NCBI GenBank assembly: GCA_030770425.1
Contig: JASJFT010000201.1
Span: 17,492 to 81,491, forward strand
Direction of reading: 5' to 3'
DNA from: Darksidea phi
Taxonomy: Eukaryota > Ascomycota > Dothideomycetes > Pleosporales > Lentitheciaceae
DNA length: 64,000 nt
Shown here: piece by piece, positions 54,848-64,000 of the stretch
Position numbering within the stretch: position 1 is the stretch's first letter
Layout of the letters: each line of letters opens with the position of its first letter
Translations under genes and position numbers: made by a program
The notes under the pieces: generated by a model
Seen by the model: only the letters and a program-made list of their open reading frames with translations
The model's database searches: none
Told to the model about the DNA's origin: nothing

Positions 54848-55383
54848 AATGAGGTGTCTCCTATAACAACGTGATCATCGTGCCGAAGGCCTAACATGCA
54901 GGCCCACATAAAATTTTCCGGGCTGCTCGGCAGAGTATGAAAGTCCAATAGTTGTCGCAGGCTTTGCGCCCGCAGTTGCAGCGACCCACAAGACCCGAGT
55001 CACAGGCCATGTCGCAGCTCAGCCGTTCGACTTGCATGCGGAGCCAAGACTGCAACGGTTAGAAGGCTCAATGATCAATCTAGGGAAGATTATCCTGTGC
55101 GACCGGAATGGGATATATTAGGTGCCACACCTTAAATACGCTCTGCTGCGCCGCAAACCTGCTGTGCAACGGAAACAGACAGACGATAATTCCCAACTAT
55201 TTGGTCGGGGCCTGTGGAGCACGCACAGGTCGGTTGCCCTAAAGCTAAAGCGCTTTGATGACGGTAATAAATGATCCTCCGCAGCCACCGTCGCTGACGT
55301 CGCAACAAATCTCTAACCCTTATCACATAGCGTTTTCTTCCAAGCTATCCGATCGAATCTATCGACGAGTTTCGTCTATCAGC
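54848..55383. other. Promoter region of the second rhodopsin-domain gene
   Basis: No gene. Contains TGCTGCGCCGCAAACC at about 55145, a word shared with 16,555, probably a dispersed repeat scrap. Confidence 0.4.
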
Positions 55384-56839
55384 ATGGACCAAATACCCAC
55401 AGGCACCAATCTTTTCACTATTCCTTATCAAAACCCACCAGACAATGTCAAATCCGATTTCGAGAAGCCTTCTGACTTGCTCATTCTGTTTCGTACCCTA
55501 GTTCCAGTTATGATATTCCTCATAACAGTCCTCGTCGTTGTTCGCATTCGCGCACGATTTGGGAGAGATGAGCAATGGAGGATGGACGACTGTATGTGAT
55601 GGAAAATACTGTTGTATCTGTGATGAGACTTGCTAATTAATTCAGGGTTTACGGTTGCCACGTGGATGACCACTAGCGCCCTAGGAGTCCTCATCGCCGC
55701 CTCCGTACAAAAATTGGGAAGATCCACCTGGGACATATCCTTGGGATTTCTCATATCGGCATGGCCACAACGCGTACGCAGTCGAATCATGTGTAAGACG
55801 CAGTTTGCTAATTCTTCTCAGGTTTTAGTGTCAATGGCGTTTGTAGTTGCGCTATCACTGTTACTCGGGAAGGTCTCCCTCCTCACGCTCTACTATCGTA
55901 TCTTCGGACACATCGAACGTGTACGGCACCAGCTATATTGGACTGCAGCTTTATGCTTTCCGTTGCTGGCTGCATGTATCATTTCCCCAATCCTAGCATC
56001 ACCACCTCCCGGAAAGTCTTGGGGGACGCCAAATCCCCATAACAAAGAAAACTCAATAGTCACAATGGCTATAGGAGTTCAGAACATTATTGTGGACCTC
56101 CTCATTCTTTATATCCCCATCCCAAATGTCATAGGCATGAATTTGTCGCGTAAGAAGAAGGCGGGTGTCCTGGCTATCTTTTTGACTGGATCAATGTGAG
56201 TCAATCATTTTCAGATGTGATTCAGTACACTAAGTGACTCGTAGAGCTATTATCGCAGATGCTATAGTTATGTACTATCGCGTTCGGCTATGGAAGCAAA
56301 TAGATCCTCTACGCGATGGGATGATTGTCGGCTTGTGCAGGTAAGCTCCAGCAGCGAGGCTTCTGCGTCCGAGGTTGACCCTCAATAGTTTTATTGAAGC
56401 CTGCATATCTATAGTATGCAGTTCTATGCCATCAGCTGCTAAGGTGTGGAATGTCTATATCGTCCCTTCAAACTTCTATGTTTCTCTTCGCTCACAAATT
56501 GGATCTACCCCAAAGAACCATGATCGCAGCTTAGCGGGAGATCCCGGTGAGTTACAGCATGTGCAGCCAGTGAGAAAGAGAACGCGAGGGCTTTATTCCA
56601 TTGGAACATTTCCTACAACAAATGCCTCAACAAGTCGACTCAGCAAAGCCGACGGCTTCATCGAGCTAGGGAGTTATCAGAGAGGGAATTCGGGCCATCA
56701 TTCCACCGGTAGCGGCGTTCCAGAGCAAGGAAACCATGGGATAAGCAGAGATTTGCAGCATTCAGAAAGTCGTGAACACCCACCTCTTTCGTTCAACGAC
56801 CCATCGAATTACCTCTCGGAGCCGGAACACGTGGTTTGA
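55384..56839 (+). CDS. Fungal rhodopsin-domain integral membrane protein 2
   Basis: Five exons: 55384-55591, 55646-55773, 55822-56195, 56245-56340, 56389-56839; 418 residues. Membrane spans include LLILFRTLVPVMIFLITVLVV, FTVATWMTTSALGVLIAASV, VSMAFVVALSLLLGKVSLLTL, LYWTAALCFPLLAACIISPI, AIGVQNIIVDLLILYIPIP and AGVLAIFLTGSIAIIADAIV. A long polar C-tail (about 120 residues, Ser/His-rich) follows. The conserved-looking 'KLGRSTWDIS' loop and 'YYRIFG' match the fungal rhodopsin-domain family. The 48-base segment 55774-55821 is in frame but has donor, branch and acceptor and reads best as an intron. The gene is intact. The role is probably in surface sensing or transport-associated functions; no ligand is known. 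Confidence 0.82.
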
Positions 56840-57050
56840 GTATTATATGAGATTCAAAGCTGGGTTACAATTGCGTCAAATTCACCCACGGTCCTCGCTC
56901 AAGTATACTAGGCATCAGGCATAATGCACTCAAATGGGGGTTTAGGATTCTGCTATAGATTATGCCAATGCTTTTCTTTTTGATTTAATTAACCGAATAC
57001 CAACTGTATAGACTATCTGTCGACAACTGTCAATATGGAATGAGTTGGCC

Positions 57051-57241
57051 AGCCATCACGTCGTCAAACGCGCGGTATAGCTCAAAATAGTGAAGCAAAA
57101 AGGTATTTCATCCCGAATAGCGTGAGACTCAAAAAGGTCGTTGCAACCAAATTGGGTTGCAGTAGAAGCTTGAGGCCTGAGGCGTCACAGCATGACTGCG
57201 AGGGCAACGGCTCCAGCCTCATGAGAGAGGGCGTGGCGCGT
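57051..57241 (+). repeat. Dispersed repeat, copy B
   Basis: Same orientation as 52340-52505. Shared blocks include CGTCGTCAAAC, CATCCCGAATA (versus CGTCCCGAATA) and GCATGACTGCGAGGGCAACGG. Differences are mostly transitions plus short indels. Confidence 0.65.
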
Positions 57242-57990
57242 GCTAACTGTCAATATAAAAACTCTTTAAAGCACGTTTTCCTAACTGACTACGGTGCAGC
57301 CCGCTGATCTAGTGATTTGCGCGGGTGTAGCCTTGGGATGGAACAGTGCGACTACAACTATCACCCTCCTATTTTGGCATATTGCTCTTGGACCGTGCGC
57401 CCGAATATGACATACTTCACCGCCATAATGCTCCACCTCTTCCCGGATTTACAATGAACAGTTCGTACCAAATAATTTGCCTTGTTGCCTAGAACCTTGC
57501 CGCCTATCACGCAGCGCCTAAGCGCTCTTCGCTAACCAAACATCTTGACCGGTGCCTTTCCTCTGGGTGGGCCGCATGCTGTAGTACGGATGCTAACGAG
57601 ATCAGCCGACCAGGCCAGGCCGCGCATTCGAGAAGGCGTTGATGCAAGGTCAGAGCATGGATGGGCTCTAGCCGCGGCTTTTCGCATGGACGAAATTCGT
57701 ATAGAAGACCCATCGAACGCAGCTGCAGCCCCGTTCACGATCCCCCCTGCACTCTTAATATCCTCTGTACTGCTGAGCGCTGCGAACGAGTTACTATTGA
57801 GGGCGTAGTTACATCTCAGCTGCGAAGGTGAAGTCAATATGTCTCTTGGCTCAAGTCCATGCGCGGGTGCGTAATTTGAATCTGTGTCGATCACCCGTAA
57901 CCGTAGTACAAAAGTATGAATACGCTCCTCCGAAGTCACTTGGGGTCCAAATTCATGCATGCAGGAAGCTTCGCAAGGCGCATGTACCAC

Positions 57991-58112
57991 GCCCGAATAT
58001 GATCTATTCCATCCACACCTGCGGGTATGAGAGAATCAAGTTTTTTCTTCGCCCCAATATGGTCTACTCCATCCACACCTGCGGGTATGAGAGAATCAAG
58101 TTTTTTTTCTTC
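57991..58112. repeat. 60-bp tandem duplication
   Basis: Copies at 57991-58050 and 58051-58112 are almost identical and include CCATCCACACCTGCGGGTAT. The second has a longer T-run. On the minus strand they encode a repeated LDSLIPAGVDG motif in a 79-codon frame (57936-58175). No family is known and the frame may be chance. Confidence 0.8.
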
Positions 58113-60285
58113 ACCGCAGCACCCGCTTTTCCGTTTAGCTGCAGATTCGATATTGTTGCAGAGCCATCGACGCATGTCTAGGGGTCAGTCGGACGGTGGC
58201 ACGGACGGCCAGGGTGTTTAGCCGGTGAAGACTCACCCTCTTTTATTCAGTTTTCATTTTCCATTTCGATTTCGTTCGCAGTCGAAACTTTTACTCTCAC
58301 CATATTACACGGGAAATATTGATTTTACAGCAATGACATCCTCATAGATTACCAATTTACAGCACATCAGTGTGCCAGGTAGCCAGTGGGGCCAGTACCA
58401 TAACAACGAACATGGCAAAACAGCCGCCTTCACCACAGATGTTTGGGCCAGGAATGGGAGCAACATGAGCGCCATCATCCTTACTATTTGCTGAGCGGGT
58501 ACGATACAGAGGCATTTCCTTACATTTTTCACGGCACCACTGGGAGTTATTCAGTCGGTCTTCCATCGTGGATCTGAGAAAGCAACAATTTTGAGCTGCC
58601 TAGACGGGCTCATCGAGGGTGGTGAACTATTTCTCGTCCTTGGACGACCTAGTAGTGGTTGCTCTACATTGTTGAAGACAATTGCGGGAGAGACGACGGG
58701 TCTCACCGTAGACCCCATGTCCGAGATCAACTAGAGCTGTAATTTCATCACTCCGATTCTGAGAGCCAACGCTGACGCTACTTAAGGCATCCCCTTTACA
58801 CTGATGCACAAACGATATCAAGGGGAATGTATCTATTCCGCGGAGACCGACATCAATTTTCTAGAACTCACTGTCGGCGAGACTCTTCAGTTCACAGCTC
58901 AGGTCCGCACCACCAAGCATATCGCACAAAACACATCAGAGTCTTTGAAGGAACACGTGCGTTTGCGCTGGCAGTCGGTTGAGTCAGCTCTTCAACTCAC
59001 TTCAGCTTCCAACACATATATTGGAAACGCCCTACAGTGTGGAGTTAGTGGCGGCGAGAAGCGTCGAGTAGCCCTTGCTGAAACTATTCTTTCTAATGCC
59101 GCCGTTCAGTGCTGGGACAACAGTACTAGGGGAATGGACAGTGCAACCGCCTTGCAGTTATGAAAACCCTCTGAGCGCCGGCAACAACTCGGGGTATCAC
59201 CGCGATTGTCAGTCTTTACCAAGCTTCCCAATCAACTGCTGACCTCTTCGATCAAATCCTGCTACTGCATGGTGGTGACCAAATCTTCTTCGGTACACCC
59301 CAAGCTGCAGTCAACTATTTTAGCGAACTGGGTTTCAGCATACCACAGCGAACTAGCGTGGCGGATTACCTTACCGCCATAACCAATCCTGCAGAAGCAC
59401 GGCGGTTCGTGAGGGAGGGTGCTGAGTATGTTCCGCGAACTAAGGAGGATTTTTTGTAGTTGTGGAAAGGCAGTTCCATGCGTCACAACCTCATTTAGCG
59501 AATCAAGAAGCACTAGAAGCCTGTAATAGGTATTGCCGACTCCTCTTCTCAGAACAAGCATTCCTCCAGAAAGCCGACATACACTATATCCATGGGCGCG
59601 CAGGTCATTTTCTGTATGAATCGCTGCTATCGTCGAATACTACACTCAATATCCATACCCATATCGACCATAGTGGGAAATGCAATCTTGGCGGCCATCA
59701 TCGGTGCACTGTTCTTGAACTTGGACGATACAGCTGCGAGTGTAGCAATACGCAGCAATCTACTATTTCTATCGGTCCTTCTGAACGGGTTCATGTCTGC
59801 ATCAGAGGTACGTCCCCTCTAAAGCTACCGAAAACCCATAATGACTAACACTCGTATCTGATCAGGTATTCGCTATATGGGACCAGCGACCTATTGTGGA
59901 GAAGCATGCACGGTATACATTCTACCGCCCCATGGCAGAATCCTTAGCCGCACTTTTCTGCGATCTCCCCGTTAAGCTACTCTCATCAATATGCTTCAAT
60001 GTCATACTCTATTTTATGGCTAATCTGCGTCGATCTGCCGAAGCTTTTTTCACCTACTGGCTCTTCACGTTTGTCTGCCACGTGACTTTATCGACTTGGT
60101 TTCGCTGCGCAGGGTCCTTCTGCAAGACATTTGGACAATTGACGGTTCCGTTGGGGCTTTGGCAATTGGCTCTGATCACGTACTCGGGATATTTAATTCC
60201 GGTACAATATATGCGTGGGTGGCTACGTTGGACCCGGTACCTCAACCATATGACGTATGCCTTTGAGAGCATGGCTATAAATGAG

Positions 60286-60339
60286 GCGAGTACCCCTGCG
60301 AGTTCCTGAGAATGTCGAATTTCTAATATGAGCAAATAG
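60286..60339 (+). other. GC-AG intron in the ABC transporter relic
   Basis: NE|FKGRKFACRES is restored by removing 54 bases that start GCGAGT and end AAATAG, with TCTAAT as branch site. A second GC-AG intron lies at 61679-61733. A GT donor is expected; GC is rare but valid. Confidence 0.6.
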
Positions 60340-60462
60340 TTCAAAGGACGGAAGTTTGCTTGCCGTGAATCCATTCCGTTTGGTCCTGCTTATGCCCGAA
60401 TTCCATCCGAAAGTCGGGTCTGCGCACAAATTGGTATAGGTTCCAGCGTCAACGGAATTTAT

Positions 60463-61604
60463 TTGATTTGGATTTGCATAGTGGGAGTCTCTTTAGAAGG
60501 TCCGTACGAAACATAGTAGGAGTTTGTACATAGTAGAGGTGCTATACCCACACCTTATATACGATAATAGAGCTGTAGAGCTATATACAGTAATACCGAC
60601 GAGGTAATATTTCGAATATTAAAGCGCTGGACGAGAAATGACATATAATACCGAACTACAGAGCCTAGTTAGGAGACTAATAGCGGTAGCGAGGAGTTAG
60701 CGTACTAATACTACTACCTATAGTATAAAAATTGCCCGCGATGATACTAGTATCCTACTTACTACATCTATCTCTTATCCTTAGCCAGCTTCCTTATATT
60801 AATACCCACCAACTATATATCTTCGCCAACGATCGTTCGCCTAGTCCTTTAGTAGGACCTTTAGTAGGAGGAACTAGAGTAGAATAGGCTATTCGAGTAT
60901 AGCGCTCTAAACCTTTCAAATATCGCGGCGGAGCATCCCCGGCGCTATAAGCGGGAGGTACTATTAATAAGGCTCCTCGATTATAATAACTATTAGTATA
61001 AAACTAACTATACGTTAGATATATTCGAGGGAATAAGCGGTAATAGGATTCTTGTATAGCTATTAGTAGTTACCTATATTATATTCCTCTCCGAGGCCCT
61101 ATATAACGAGGATAGGCGTTTCGTCTAGAGGTAGTTATACCGTCTATACAGGCTAGAGGAAAAGCTTATATAGAGAAGACGATTAAGGGAGAAGGAATCG
61201 GCCTTCTTAAGAGGCTATCGAGGGAGCGAATACCTAACGTAGAAGATAGAGCTAGTGTCTATAGTAGATACAATACGAACGATAGCGTAGGGGATTGAAT
61301 ACGGAGGAACCGGTAGGGATAGGCAGGACGGAGGACAACGGGGATACCTAGCTGGGGAGGCTACTAGTGAGTGGAGGACTAAGAAGTAGCGTGGAGGGTT
61401 CGGCGTTATCGGCGCGTTTAACTATCTATATATATTATTAGTAAATTAGGAGCTATTATTGTCGTGTAGTTACTACCTATACTATTGCGTGAGATGTCGA
61501 AATATTGAAATATAATAAGGTGATTAGAATCACGAAAAACACAGCCAGCCTAGGAGCCAACGTGACGTTACGCCGGGTAGTGGCCCAAGCTCCTGGGGGA
61601 GGGG
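60463..61604. mobile_element. 1,142-bp TA-rich insertion with 15-bp target duplication
   Basis: GTCAACGGAATTTAT occurs at 60448-60462 and again at 61605-61619. Removing the segment and one copy rejoins the transporter frame (GIGSSVNGIY then IDGSTYTRH). The insert is TA-rich with stops in all frames, RIP-like, and shows no protein motif. The long target duplication fits a non-LTR retrotransposon or a short derivative better than a TA-specific element. No poly-A tail or terminal repeats were found. Confidence 0.8.
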
Positions 61605-61678
61605 GTCAACGGAATTTATATTGATGGGTCAACTTATACCCGTCATGGTCTAGGCTTTGAGCCTGATAACATTTGGAG

Positions 61679-61733
61679 GCAAAGAATGACTAATATGAGT
61701 CATTTGAGGAAGTTGATTCTGATCGTGTTACAG
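61679..61733 (+). other. Second GC-AG intron in the ABC transporter relic
   Basis: Removing 55 bases (GCAAAG...GTTACAG, branch GACTAAT) joins 'DNIWR' to NLGILFALMIAFVTIYLL, the last span of TMD1. The downstream frame is the only one that gives a PDR-like sequence. Confidence 0.6.
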
Positions 61734-64000
61734 GAATCTCGGAATTCTTTTTGCCTTAATGATCGCATTCGTTACGATCTATTTGCTGGAGTCAGAGTTT
61801 ATGCTCACCGAAGCTCCAGGGGCCGACGTGCTTCTCTTTTCTCAAAAGTTTGTCTCTCCGAACGTACACAGGGATGGCAAACACGACGAAGAAAGTCTTA
61901 CATTGGAAAAACTCAACCGCCAGGGCCAGCTATCAGATGAAAAATAAATCCCTACTGGTCTACGGCGCGCTCCCGGAATATTCCACTGGGTGAACTTGAA
62001 CTACGACATCCCCGGAAACAAAAACCGAGAGTCACGTCGTCTGTTTACCGATATCAGTGGCTGGGTTGTACCAGAATCGCTGACAGCCTTGATGGGAGCT
62101 ACAGGTGCAGGAAAAACGACTCTTCTTGATGTACTTGCCTGCCGCACCTCAACCGGCAACGTTTCTGGACAGATCCTGTACAAAGCTGTGGCATGTCCAG
62201 ACGCGCTTCATCGCAAGATCTGGTTCGTTCAACGACAGGACGTGCATCCCTCAACCTCAGCCGTAAGAGAAGCGTTACAATTCAGTGCAAAAATACAGTT
62301 AGATGAAGGCACACTGACCCAAAAGATGGACTATGTCGAAGAAGTGATAAGTGTTCTTGGCATGAGACACTTTGCCGATGCCATGATAGGAACTTTGGGT
62401 CAGGGCCTAAACGTCGAGCAACTACGCCGTCTTTCCATTGGTGTCGAGCTGGTCGCAAAACCTGACCTTCTATTCCTCGACGAGCCTACGTCTGGATTGG
62501 ATAGTCAGACTGCGTGGGCAATATGCTCGCCTCTGAAGGACCTAGCAAGGCATGGACAAGCTATATTGTGCACCCTCCACCAACCCTCTGCCGGCCTTTT
62601 TGAGATGTTTGATAAGCTATTCTTAATCGAAAAACGAGGCAAGACCCCCTACTACGACGACGTCGGACACCGAGCCAACATAGTCACTGAGTATTTCCAA
62701 AGCAAAGCGGAAACCGGAAGAGCATGCGGGAGCGACCAAAACCCTGCAGAATGAATATTCGATCTCATCTCTACGAAAACCGACAACTGGGAGCAAAAAT
62801 GGAAGGACTCCGAGGAGTTCTCCCACGTACAAGAACAGCTCAGTAGACTTTCCGACTCTTCATACTACGACCCCAATCCGGACCAACCCAGCTCAGCACA
62901 AAAGCCTTTCGCTATCCCACTATTTTCGCAGATGAATATTCTCACCCGAAGAAAATTCATATCCTACTGGCGCACGCCACGCTATTTATGGTGCAACATC
63001 CTCTACAGCATGTGCGCGTCCGCCCTAATCAGCGTATCCTGCCCGAGCACATCTAACGGCCTGCAAGGCCTCAAAACGCAGCTCTTAGCCATATTCCTCT
63101 TCTGCACGATCTTCAGCAATCTCTCGCATCAGCTGCTTCCCACTTTCACCACGCACCGCGACCTCTTCGAAGCACGCGAGGGCCGTTCCCGGATCTATTC
63201 CTGGAAAGCATTTCTCGTGTCTATCATCATCACCGAGGCATTCTGGAATACCGTCTCTCCTGCTCTCGCCTTTGTCCTATTTTCTTTCCCCTCGGGGATG
63301 CACAACGGACGTGGGCCTTTTTCCTCTTCACGTCTACCATGTCGCATCTGCTTATCGCAGGGATGCAACATGCCGAGACTGCTGCGAACATTGGATTCCT
63401 GCTCTTCTACCTCTGCCTAATCTTCTGCGGCGTGCTTGTTCCGAAAAGCCAGCTCTCGCGCTTCTGGATTTCCATGTATCGCGTCTCGCCGCTCACGTAC
63501 ATAGTGGCGGGGCTTCTCGCAGTCGGGGTATCGAACCGGACGGTGGACTGTCTACAGACGGAGCTCCTGGTTTTAGAGAGTCCAGATTCTATGACCTGCG
63601 GCCAGTATTTGGCACCATATCTGGAGTCGGGGGGAGGAAAGTTGTTGAATCCAGACGCGACTAATGGGTGCCAAATCTGCCCCGTACGAGATGCTTCAGA
63701 GTTTCTGAATACGCTAAATATCAGATGGGAGGACCGATGGCAGTATCTGGGATACATATTTGTGTTCGTCTTTTTCAACGCAGGGACGACGTTCGTGGTC
63801 TACTGGCTATCTAGAGGGTCAAAAGTGCAACGGGGGAAGAAGATATAAAGCCGGGTAATAACGGTTCGGGCTTGTTCCAATCTTTCTACTACTTTCTTTT
63901 CCGATAGTTGAGGTTCCGCTACCTATAACGTGTTTACGTAGCGAGTGGCCATTCTAAGCGAGTGGCCACCCTCACCAACTTTCTACACACAAAAAGCCAC

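Larger units (their letters stand above)
56840..58530. other. 1.7 kb without a supported gene
   Basis: Holds copy B of the dispersed repeat and a 60-bp tandem duplication. A 152-codon minus frame at 57532-57990 and its antisense at 57545-57808 are Ala/Ser-rich with no domain; I could not choose between them. The N-terminal part of the ABC transporter should lie near the right end but is not recognisable before 58531. Confidence 0.4.
58531..63848 (+). pseudogene. PDR-type (ABCG) multidrug transporter, broken and split by an insertion
   Basis: The order is NBD1-TMD1-NBD2-TMD2. NBD1 has Walker [13 protein letters not shown] (58645), signature GVSGGEKRR and QCWDNSTRGMDSATA. TMD1 covers about 59600-60300. 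NBD2 has Walker A GATGAGKTTLLD, signature LNVEQLRRLSIGVEL, Walker B LLFLDEPTSGLD and ILCTLHQPSA. TMD2 ends SRGSKVQRGKKI at 63848. Intact PDR proteins export drugs across the plasma membrane; this one cannot. Lesions are stops at 58732-58734 and 58783-58785, a one-base loss near 59160 followed by TGA 59172-59174, TAG 59457-59459, TGA 62752-62754 where the invariant Trp of 'NPAEW' belongs, and a frameshift near 63295. A 1.1 kb insertion splits the loop after TMD1. The first ~150 residues are not found. Confidence 0.85.

Noticed and set aside
55792..55820. 29-base intron (GTAAG...CAG) in the second rhodopsin-domain gene
   Set aside because: Too short and it breaks the frame; the 48-base intron 55774-55821 with the same acceptor keeps frame.
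34426..63848. A complete secondary-metabolite cluster
   Set aside because: No polyketide, peptide or terpene synthase is visible, and the P450s and transporter are broken.
1..64000. CRISPR array, prokaryotic operon, phage or integrative element
   Set aside because: No spaced repeats, ribosome-binding sites or such genes; spliceosomal introns and fungal families are present throughout.

Overview
The window looks like an accessory region of a filamentous ascomycete (Pezizomycotina) genome. Many genes carry short introns of 45-65 bp with GT..CTAAC/CTAAT..AG signals. The families present are typical of these fungi: fungal rhodopsin-domain (SAT4/PTH11-like) membrane proteins, GMC oxidoreductases, a LaeA-like methyltransferase, P450s, a PDR-type ABC transporter, STAND/ankyrin proteins and pogo/Fot1-like transposons. 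TA-rich tracts and many TAG/TGA/TAA codons at conserved Trp, Gln or Arg positions resemble repeat-induced point mutation (RIP), but I infer this from reading and have calculated no index. The species cannot be named from the sequence.

Layout. 1-0.5 kb: the tail of an unrecognised gene and an NB-ARC scrap. 0.85-3.9 kb: a dead pogo-like transposon with a second pogo-like element (TIRs, TA duplication) inside its transposase gene. 4.3-4.9 kb: TA-rich DNA. 4.9-5.5 kb: an intact BTB protein. 6.5-9.1 kb: a decayed unknown gene and a decayed FHA-kinase gene. 10.6-11.9 kb: a LaeA-like methyltransferase with a homopolymer frameshift. 13.25-14.3 kb: an intact rhodopsin-domain protein. 15.0-16.4 kb: two truncated genes meeting tail to tail. 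17.25 kb: a small secreted eight-cysteine protein. 18.1-18.6 kb: a transporter tail, followed by TA-rich repeats and a perfect hairpin. 19.9-22.0 kb: an intact serine carboxypeptidase. 22.5-26.4 kb: a truncated transcription factor and a broken ankyrin/STAND gene. 27.5-28.6 kb: two halves of a PNP_UDP domain in opposite orientation. 29.0-30.9 kb: an intact lipase. 34.4-36.5, 37.6-39.6 and 46.3-48.3 kb: three intact GMC oxidoreductases. 40.9-42.2 kb: ankyrin and subtilase scraps. 44.6-46.1, 49.6-51.4 and 52.9-54.6 kb: three broken P450s. 55.4-56.8 kb: a second rhodopsin-domain protein. 58.5-63.8 kb: a broken PDR ABC transporter split by a 1.1 kb insertion with a 15-bp target duplication.

How it fits together. 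Three oxidoreductases, three P450 relics, an efflux transporter relic and a LaeA-like methyltransferase relic are what one would expect of a dying secondary-metabolism or detoxification neighbourhood. No backbone synthase is visible, so the cluster idea is an inference. The intact genes (BTB, two rhodopsin-domain proteins, small secreted protein, carboxypeptidase, lipase, three GMC enzymes) are scattered among relics. I found no RNA genes, CRISPR arrays or other prokaryotic features, and no system I can defend as truly new; the best leads are listed as findings.
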